Below, piece after piece: positions 57,264-64,000 of a stretch of 64,000 bases of DNA (positions within the stretch are counted from its first letter, which is position 1; every line of letters starts with the position of its first letter). The notes under the pieces are model-generated. The model was given only the letters and a program-made list of their open reading frames with translations. It did not search any database and had not been told where the DNA came from. The DNA is from Myxocyprinus asiaticus. Taxonomy: Eukaryota; Chordata; Actinopteri; Cypriniformes; Catostomidae. Where the stretch lies: NCBI RefSeq assembly GCF_019703515.2, contig NC_059349.1, forward strand, positions 28,951,744 to 29,015,743, in the 5' to 3' direction. The translations under genes were made by a program, and so were the position numbers.

Positions 57264-57367
57264 GTCTCGTTCCCTCCATCAGGGAACGGAGGTTACACCA
57301 GTAACCATGACGTTCCCTATCTGTCACTCACTCGACGTTGGTGTCGATGTAGTGACACTAGGGGTCC
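57264..57367 (-). repeat. DIRS D internal complementary region
   Basis: It joins the sequence of the right tip (hairpins, CCATGAC) directly to that of an intact left tip (GTTCCCTATCTG), so it preserves the ~30 bp that the actual 5' end has lost. Confidence 0.88.
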
Positions 57368-58119
57368 CTATACAAAATGCCACAAGGCTGAACGGTGTTA
57401 CGTGAACTGGCAGTGTGCGGTGGGCAGACTTGCTGTGTGCCTCATAGCCAGCACACTAGGTCGACACGTAACCTCCCCCAACACAGTTATGAGTGTCGAA
57501 CGGCCCTTTTTGGGGACAAGTCGACTACCCAAAGATAGAGACAGGCTTAACCCAGTCGTGGCCTCTTTCCCCCTTCTCTTTTTCCACTCCCTAAAAAAGA
57601 AGGGGGATTAACCGACTGGGCCGCCAGGTCTAGTCGGGGGGTGTCCCTCCCAAGGGGAGGACACAGCAGAGACCACACCTCACCCCAAGAGAGGGGGGGA
57701 TATTTAAGTGGAAGAATACATCACATGGTCTTTCCAACCATGTGGAGAGCCTTCAAGGTAGATCCTGCCCAATGGGGGGAGGAGTTACTACGACATGGAG
57801 ACTGGGGCAGAGGGGCTCTGCCCAAGTAAGACACAGTTTGCCAGCAGGGAATGAATTAGCGGAAGATATAGATCGCATGGGGTTAGCCTTACAGGGAACC
57901 GCCACATGCGGAGCACCTACCCCAGAACCAGGCTCTTAGTTAGCACGTGTACTGGGCCAGCAGCGAGTCTCTCCGAAGACTCGACTGCCACAGGGATCGG
58001 AGGAAGTTAACCAGGGAACAACTTTTGTGAACACTACTGGGAATTAACAGCGCACGTCTTCAGCTCAAAAGGAGGTGGAAGGCGCTATGTGCAAGCGATA
58101 CACCCGGCCGGCTATCCCG

Positions 58120-58981
58120 GGCTTATCTGCTTGTGTTGCGTGCCACTACCTGGGACGAAACCGGTTCCACCTGGAGGTTATAGAACCTTGCAAAGGTGTT
58201 AGGTGTTGCCCAGCCCGCTGCTCTGCAAATGTCTGTTAGAGAGGCACCTCTGGCCAGGGCCCAAGAAGCCGCTACACCACGGGTAGAATGGGCTCGTAGC
58301 CCTACCGGGGGCGTCATGTTTTGGGCGAGATATGCCATAGTTATGGCATCAATGAGCCAGTGGGCGATCCTCTGCTTGGAGACAGCGCTTTCTTTCCGCT
58401 GTGCACCAAAGCAGACAAAGAGCTACTCAGAGATTCTAAAGCTCTGCGTGCGATCCAAATAGATGTGTAAAGCGTGCACCGGACACAGCAACGACAGGGC
58501 TGTGTCTGCCTCCTCCTGGAGCAGCGCTTGCAGGTTCACCACCTGGTCCCTAAAAGGAGTGGTGGGAACCTTCGGCACATAGCCCGGTCGGGGGTCTCAG
58601 GATCACGTGAGAATAGCCCGGACTGAACTCCAGGCACGTTTTGCTGACAGAGAACGCTTGCAGGTCACCTACCCTCTTGATGGAAGTGAGCGCAGTCAGG
58701 AGGGCAGTCTTCAAGGAGAGTGCCTTAAGCTCGGCTGACTGCAAAGCTCAAAGGGGGCTCTCTGTAGACCCTGAAGAACTACAGAGGTCCGATGAGGGAA
58801 CGAGGTGCGGCCTGGAGGGATTCAGCCTCCTGGCGCCTCTTAGGAACCTGATGATCAGATCATGCTTCCCTAAAGACTTACCGTCGACTGCGTCGTGGTG
58901 TGCTGCTATGGCAGCAATGTACACCTTCAAGGTGGAAGGGGACAGCCTCCCTTCCAACCTCTCTTGCAGGAAGGAAAGCAC
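58120..58981 (-). pseudogene. DIRS D tyrosine recombinase
   Basis: The core-binding part reads LSFLQERLEGRLSPSTLKVY at the start (58981). Catalytic residues: Arg in TSIKRVGDLQ (about 58680), H-x-x-R in RAHSTRGVAASW (about 58300), and Tyr in FARFYNLQV (about 58190). A one-base insertion in a C run near 58585 (same position as in DIRS B) shifts the frame between the first Arg and the His. A stop also lies in the part after SFRISE. Integrates circular cDNA in the family. Confidence 0.88.
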
Positions 58982-59086
58982 TGATCTGACTGCGCACCTC
59001 TGGGGGTCTTCCTGATGGGAAGAACACCACTTAGCGAACAGACGCCACTTAAAGGCATACAGGCACCTCGTAGAGGGAGCCCTAGC

Positions 59087-59567
59087 CTAAGTGAACATGT
59101 CTACCATCACAGATAGGAGACAACTTAGGTCTTCCACGTCCCGTCCAGGGGCCAGACATGGAGATTCCAGAGGTCTGGGCGCGGGTGTCGGATGGTGCCC
59201 CTTCCCTGAGAAAGAAGGTCCTTCCTGAGGGGAATTTGCCCGGGGGGAGCTGTCGCGAGGAGCGTGAGGTCCGAGCACCACGTCTGGGTGGGCCAGTAGG
59301 GTGCTTACCAGGATGACCTTCTCCTCGTCCTCCCTGACCTTGCACAGGGTCTGTGCAAGCAGGCTCACTGGGGGAAAACGCATATTTGCGAATGCCAGGG
59401 GACCAGCTGTGTGCCAGCGCATCTATGCCGAGGAAGACCTCGGTCAGGGCGTACCAGAGCGGGCAGTGGGGAGAATTCTTGGGAGGCGAACAGGTGCACC
59501 TGTGCCTGTCGTATCGACTCCAAATCAGCTGGGACCACCTGAAGGTGGAGTCTCCACTCTCCCTTGA
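59087..59567 (-). pseudogene. DIRS D methyltransferase-like domain
   Basis: It lies between RNase H and the recombinase, where DIRS elements carry a domain related to phage-type DNA adenine methyltransferases. Readable blocks are HCPLWYALTE, GIDALAHSWSPGIRKYAF and, in the next frame, FPPVSLLAQTLCKVREDEEK. A frame change near 59360 splits it. I see no clear catalytic DPPY-type motif. The family assignment rests on position and these blocks. Its role in the life cycle is not known. Confidence 0.65.
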
Positions 59568-59569
59568 GG

Positions 59570-61008
59570 GTAACCTGTTGTGATGGCGCGTCCGCCGTAG
59601 TGTTGAGGTTGCCCGGGATGTGAGTGGCTCGCAGTGACTTGAGGTGCTGCTGACTCCGTTGGAGGAGACGGCGGGCGAGTTGTGACATACAGCGGGAGCG
59701 CAAACCGCCTTGGTGGTTGACATATGCTACCGCTGCCGTGCTGTCTGTCCGAACTAGCACGTACTTGCCCTGGATCAACGGCCAGAACCTCCGCAGGGTG
59801 AGCAGAATTGCCAGTAACTCGAGGCAGATGATGTGCCAACGCAGCCACGGACCCGTTCAGAGGCCGGCGGCTATTTTCCCATTGCAAACAGCTCCCCAGC
59901 CCGTTTTGGAGACGTCTATCATGACCACGACACGCCTGGAGACCAGTTCTAGGGGAACACCTGTTCGTAGAAACGAGAGGTCGGTCCAAGGGCTGAAAAG
60001 ACGGTGACAGATTGACGTAATGGCCACGCGGTGTCCCGTGGCGCCATGCCCATCTCGGGACTCAAGTCTGGTGCCAGTGCTGAAGCGGCCTCATATGCAT
60101 CAACCCGAGTGGGGTGGCCACCGCCGAGGATGCCATATGCCCCAGGAGCCTCTGAAAAAGTTTCAGTGGAACCGCTGTTTTCTGTTTGAATGCCTTTAAA
60201 CAGGCCAACACCGACTGGGCACGATCGTTTGTAAGGCGCGCCGTCAAGGAGACTAAGTCCAACTCCAAACCGAGAAAAGAGATGCTCTGAACCGGGAGGA
60301 GCTTGCTCTTTTCCCAGTCGACCCGAAGCCCTAGTCGGCTGAGGTGTGAGAGCACCAGGTCCCTGTGTGCGCACAACACGTCTCGAGAGTGAGCTAAGAT
60401 TAGCCAGTCGTTGAAATAGTTGAGAATGCGAATGCCCACCTCCCTTAACGGGGCAAGGGCAGCCTCTGCGATCTTCGTAAAGACGCGAGGAGACAGGGAC
60501 AGGCCAAAAGGGAGGACTTTGTACTGATACGCCTGACCGTCGAACGCGAACCGCAGGAAGGGTCTGTGTCGAGGAAGGATCGAGACGTGAATGTATGCAT
60601 CCTTCAGGTCTACCGCCGCGAACCAATCTTGATGCCGGACACTCGCTAGAATGTGTCTTTGCGCCAGCATCTTGAACGGGAGTCTGTGTAAAGCCCGGTT
60701 CAGTACTTGCAGGTCCAGATTGGCCGCAACCCACCGCCTTTTTCGGTACAGTGAAGTAGGGGCTGTAAAACCCTTTCTTCATCTCGGCTGGAGGGACAGG
60801 TTCTATCGCGTCCTTCCGTAGGAGGGTAGCGATCTCCGCGCAAGGTAGCAGCGTTTTCGTCTTTCACCAAGGTGAAGTGGACACCGCTGAACCTGGGCGG
60901 ATGCCCGGCGAAGTGAATCGCACAGCCGAGTTGGACGGTCCGGATCAGCCCTCGTGACGGATTGGAAGGCGCAAGCCATGCGTCCAAGTTCCGCGCAAGG
61001 GGGACCAA
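59570..61008 (-). pseudogene. DIRS D reverse transcriptase and RNase H
   Basis: RT: HQDWFAAVDLKDAYIHVSIL, VLPFGLSLSPRVFTKIAEAA, then the palm motif, which reads LNYFNDWLILAHSRD (about 60430-60390). The first of the two catalytic Asp residues is Asn, and the neighbouring Leu is Phe. DIRS B has LDD there. RNase H (59830-59600) reads ELLAILLTLRRFWPLI, LVRTDSTAAVAYVNHQ and HIPGNLNTTADA. A 2-nt loss near 60850 (shared with DIRS B) and frame changes near 60720 and 60060 break the frame. Confidence 0.88.
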
Positions 61009-61399
61009 AGGGACAACGTCATCGGATGTACCGGCAGGTGGGGCCTCGCGGTGGGGTGGAGTCCGAGGACATCAAAGCACTTACCTGGCTCCTTGTGACC
61101 ACCCCTGGAACAGCCTGGGACGGGGGAGGAAGAGGCCTGTCCTCGTGACCCGTGGAGACTGTCACATCGGGGGCGGATTTGTGCCATAGCTGGGTGCTCA
61201 GGGCGGGAGACAGCCGCTGGAGCGCCAACCTGCCAAATGGAGTGGTGGATGGTGGTCGTGATGCCAGCCGTACACACCGGATACGTGACCCAGGGAACAA
61301 GGAAACCACTCTTGCTGAGCTCTTGAGTACTGCAGCCACTTGGGCATGCAGCGCAATTAAATGCAAAAGGTAACAAAAAAATGAAGATCTGCTTACCAG

Positions 61400-62883
61400 C
61401 TCCAGAGCAGCGGGTTTCGTTGTCCCTGGGTCATCCGTCTCAAGGGCGCTTTGAAGCCTTTCACAGGTTCTGGGCGGCCGCGAGATGGGTGGCGTCTGCT
61501 TCCTGCGGTGGGCTCCACGCCGGGGCCGGGCCGAAGGGGCGGGCTGCGGCGGAGCCGGTGCAGTCACCGCAGGGGGATGAGTAGATGGGGTGCGGGATCT
61601 TGAGCCGCGACGGGGCAGGATATGCTGGCTAGCATCCGTCTACTGCTCTACCATCGAGAACTGCTGGGCAAAGTCCTCGATGGTGTCGCCGAATAGGCCC
61701 GCCTGGGAAATGGGGGCAGCAAGGAATCGTGTCTTGTCGGCCTCACCCATCTCGACCAGGTTGAGCCAAAGGTGGCACTCCTGGACCACTAGTGTGGCCA
61801 TCGTCCGCCCGAGAGACCGCGCCGTGACCTCCGTCGCTCGGAGAGTGAGGTCGGTCGCCGAGCGCAGTTCCTGCATCAATCCCAGGGTGGAACTACCTTC
61901 GTGCAGTTCCTTTAGCGCCTTGGCAGACTTGCAGGAGAGCCATGGCGTGCAGGGCGGAGGTGGCTTTTCCAGCGGCACCGTAGGCCTTGGCCGTCTGAGA
62001 CGACTTAAACCTACAGGCCTTGGACGGGGGCTTTTGGCACCCGCGCAAGGTGGCAGCGCTCTGCGGGCATAGGTGCACCGCGAGCGCCTTTATCCACCAG
62101 GGGATTGCCGAATAACCCTTGGCCACCCCACCATCGAGGGTAGTGAGAGCAGGGAAGCTGAAAAGATCAGGACCGGGCAGTAAAAAGTGCCTCCCGCATC
62201 CTTGTCAGCTCTTCATGCACTTCCGGGAAGAAAGGAACGGGGGCGGGGCGTGGCTTTGAGTGGCACCGCGAGCCCAGGAACCAATCACTGAGCCACGAGG
62301 GTTCAGGGAAGAGCGGTGAATCCACTCTAACCGACACTCGCGGCTGCCCGGGAAAGCATGTCATCATCTCCGCGTCAGCCTGTGACTGGGCGATCGACCC
62401 CGAAGGGAGAAGCCCAGCTGAGGCTTCCGACTGGACGAGCCCACTCTCCGATGCTGTGCTCAAGAGCTCATCACTTTCGCGGGCTCCAAATAAGAGGTCG
62501 AACTCGTCATGAGACGAGCCGGCGGCTCACCCGGGAGCCCGATTGGGGCAGACGAGTGTGCTGGGGAATGGGAGATCCGCGGGGGGATACCCGGCGGAGG
62601 CGGTCCCATTGGGGTCCCCAAATCGCCCCCAGTGCTAGCCGCGCTGACCTCAAACCCATGGGTAAAAGGACCAAGGCGGGAGCCTCTGGGGTGGCTCGCT
62701 TTCTTACGAAGGCGAGCCGTGACCGCAACGTTGCCATGGACATATTCTCGTAATGAGAACATGACCATCCACGAACACTGTCTCCGCGTGAGCAGTGCCC
62801 AGACACGAAAGACAGTGATCGTGACCGCTAGAAGGTGAGAGATAACGAGCACAACCGGGAATAACACACAATCGGAAAAGCAT
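61400..62883 (-). pseudogene. DIRS D gag-like ORF, frameshifted
   Basis: ATG at 62883 (MLFRLCVIPGCARYLS). It keeps HCLSCLGTAHAETVFVDG and then loses register by the 1-nt deletion shared with DIRS B. The later blocks are NMSMATLRSRLAFVRKRAT, SEASAGLLPSG, FFPEVHEELTRM, LHAMALLQV, LWLNLVEMGEADKTRF and GLFGDTIEDFAQQFS. A basic tail follows near 61560-61430. The reading frame changes at least four times. Confidence 0.75.
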
Positions 62884-63143
62884 CTTTAAAAAGACGCGTC
62901 TTTAAAAAGACGTTCCGTGTGTGCCGCTCTTTTAGAGAAATATATACTCTTTTAGAGGGGAAAAATGCTCTTTCAGAAAATATACTCTCTAGTTTTTTTG
63001 CCGAAGCACCCAGGGGCGTTCTCTGCAGTGCACCAGTGCAGAGGAGGGAGAAGCCGCTGAAATGCGCCGTCAGATCCAGCAGAGGTGAATGAACAGTAGT
63101 ATTCAGCTCAATGAGCATGACCGTTCGGCTCCGAAGAGAAAAT

Positions 63144-63296
63144 CTGAATGAGTGGTTGCATACCAGATCCTTTTATACCCGTATGTTCGGGGGAGTGGCA
63201 TGCAAATACCACTCGCCAATTTTCATTGGCCTTTTATCAAAGACCAGAGGTGTCTCGGGCTCCCAAGAGTGACCCCTAGTGTCACTACATCGGAAC
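63144..63296 (-). repeat. DIRS D 5' terminal repeat with promoter
   Basis: Carries the octamer (ATGCAAAT on +, 63200-63207) and the TATA box (CTTTTATA on +, 63170-63177). The extreme tip is shortened. Confidence 0.85.
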
Positions 63297-63546
63297 AATG
63301 TTCTCGTTGGTACAGTGATGTTTCAGAATGCCACTTCCTGCAAAAACCCTGGAATATACCGTGTTCTAAGTGCATGTAAAAAGGGTCAATGTGTGAATGT
63401 GGGTGGTCATATGTTTTAGGTTTCTGACATCAGAAATCCAATGATTTCAGAATGAGCTGTTTTTATAGCTTAATTTCTATGAACCCTTTTCACATTTCAG
63501 AAGTAAATTATAGTAGGGTAAACGGCGCTGCTGGCATATAGAGGTA

Positions 63547-64000
63547 CAGTTGAAGTCAGAAGTTTACATACACCTTAGCCAAATACATTTAAACTCAGTT
63601 TTTCACAATTCCTGACATTTAAACATAGAAAACCTTCCTTGTTTAGGTCAGTTAGGATCACTACTTTATTGTCAGAATAATAGTAGAGAGAATGATTTAT
63701 TTAAGCTTTTATGTCTTTCATCACATTTCCAGTGGGTCAGAAGTTTACATACACTGTGTTAGTATTTGGTAGCATTGCCTTTAAATTGTTTAACTTGGGT
63801 CAAACATTTTGGGTAGCATTCCACAAGCTTCTCACAATAAGATGCTGGAATTTTGGCCCATTCCTCCAGACTGAACTGGTGTAACTGAGTCAGGTTTGTA
63901 GGCAACCTTGCTCGCACACGCATTTTCAGTTCTGCCCAAACATTTTCTATTAGATTGAGGTCAGGGCTTTATGATGGCCACTCCAATACCTTAACTTTGT
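63547..64000 (-). mobile_element. Tdr1/Sleeping-Beauty-type Tc1 transposon, cut by the window edge
   Basis: TA at 63545-63546, then the outer direct repeat CAGTTGAAGTCAGAAGTTTA (63547). The inner direct repeat CAGTGGGTCAGAAGTTTACA lies about 180 bp inside (63730). This IR/DR layout, two transposase-binding sites per terminus, is specific to this Tc1 branch. The other end lies outside the window. Confidence 0.92.
63759..64000 (-). pseudogene. Tc1 transposase C-terminus (partial)
   Basis: On the minus strand, KVLEWPS is followed by a TAA and then SPDLNLIENVWAELKMRVR, ending FKGNATKY before the stop at 63761-63759. The Glu of the DD34E triad is the one in LIENVW. The TAA stands where the family has Gln (CAA), one C-to-T change. 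Only the last ~80 codons are inside the window. Confidence 0.88.

Larger units (their letters stand above)
56981..63296 (-). mobile_element. DIRS element D, all coding regions present but decayed
   Basis: The ends are AAC at 56981-56983 and 63294-63296 (GTT on the element strand). On the minus strand the order is terminus with promoter, gag, RT, RNase H, methyltransferase-like domain, tyrosine recombinase, internal complementary region, terminus. At 6.3 kb it is the only copy here with the full set. Its 5' tip lacks about 30 bp: CATCG joins directly to GAAC at 63289-63296. Frameshifts, stops and an altered RT active site make it non-functional. Confidence 0.93.
56117..63390. repeat. Unassigned DNA repeat, copy 2 (opposite orientation to 14.3 kb)
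   Basis: 56117-56770 matches, reversed, the 14.4-15.45 and 20.04-20.06 kb parts of copy 1. 63297-63390 continues it (GATGTTTCAGAATGCC, CAAAAACCCTGGAATA, TAAGTGCATGTAAA). Two insertions interrupt it: a hAT MITE and DIRS D. It is non-coding. Confidence 0.62.

Noticed and set aside
59087..59567. A host or bacterial DNA methyltransferase gene
   Set aside because: It sits exactly between RNase H and recombinase of DIRS D, where the family carries such a domain, and is frameshifted. No sign of independent transfer.

Overview
This is vertebrate nuclear DNA, almost certainly from a teleost and probably a cypriniform (carp-like) fish. Grounds: DIRS1-type tyrosine-recombinase retrotransposons, Tc1/Tdr1-type transposons with IR/DR ends, a tRNA-derived SINE, hAT-type and palindromic MITEs, and TA-rich microsatellites. 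There are no operons or bacterial signals. I found no host gene exon I could defend. The window reads as an intergenic or large-intron graveyard of transposable elements, many nested in each other.

Layout. 45-2978: internally deleted DIRS element (A, + strand). 4453-9565: decayed Ty3/Gypsy chromovirus (- strand) with two LTRs and target duplication CTGGT. 9.6-14.3 kb: non-coding DNA with a palindromic MITE nested in an older one. 14.27-20.07 kb: an unassigned DNA repeat hosting a tRNA-SINE and a Gmr1-like Ty3/Gypsy element (15451-20040, - strand) whose pol order is integrase before reverse transcriptase. 20-22.7 kb: sparse relics, including a LINE reverse-transcriptase tail. 22.7-33.0 kb: a stack in which a hAT-type element (TSD TTACCTAG) holds a second hAT-type element (TSD CTTTAACT), which holds DIRS B (23943-29191, + strand) and DIRS C (30001-32420, - strand).

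33.2-34.7 kb: a non-autonomous LTR element with a gag relic and a 39-bp minisatellite. 34.7-36.5 kb: a hAT-like repeat and a fold-back element built from Tc1 transposase DNA-binding sequence. 38829-43944: nearly full-length L1/Tx1-type LINE (- strand, 16-bp TSD) with ORF1 and ORF2. 46.1-51.4 kb: a second copy of the hAT-like repeat, hosting a Tc1 element (47703-49106) and a second non-autonomous LTR element (49272-51335) with in-frame minisatellites. 53.4-56.0 kb: a Tc1-type relic interrupted by a probable 1.5-kb solo LTR. 56.1-63.4 kb: a second copy of the 14-kb repeat in opposite orientation, hosting a small hAT MITE and DIRS D (56981-63296, - strand), the only DIRS copy here with gag, RT, RNase H, methyltransferase-like and recombinase regions. 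63547-64000: one end of a Tdr1/Sleeping-Beauty-type Tc1 transposon.

Every large coding region is damaged by stops, frameshifts, deletions or lost catalytic residues, so none looks autonomous today. The points most worth following are: three frameshifts shared by DIRS B and D, implying that an already defective lineage was copied in trans; DIRS A and C, which kept gag and both ends but lost the enzymes; the unusual pol order and SCAN-like gag of the Gmr1-like element; a post-LTR leader shared by the chromovirus and two non-autonomous LTR elements; and the exactly datable nested insertions.
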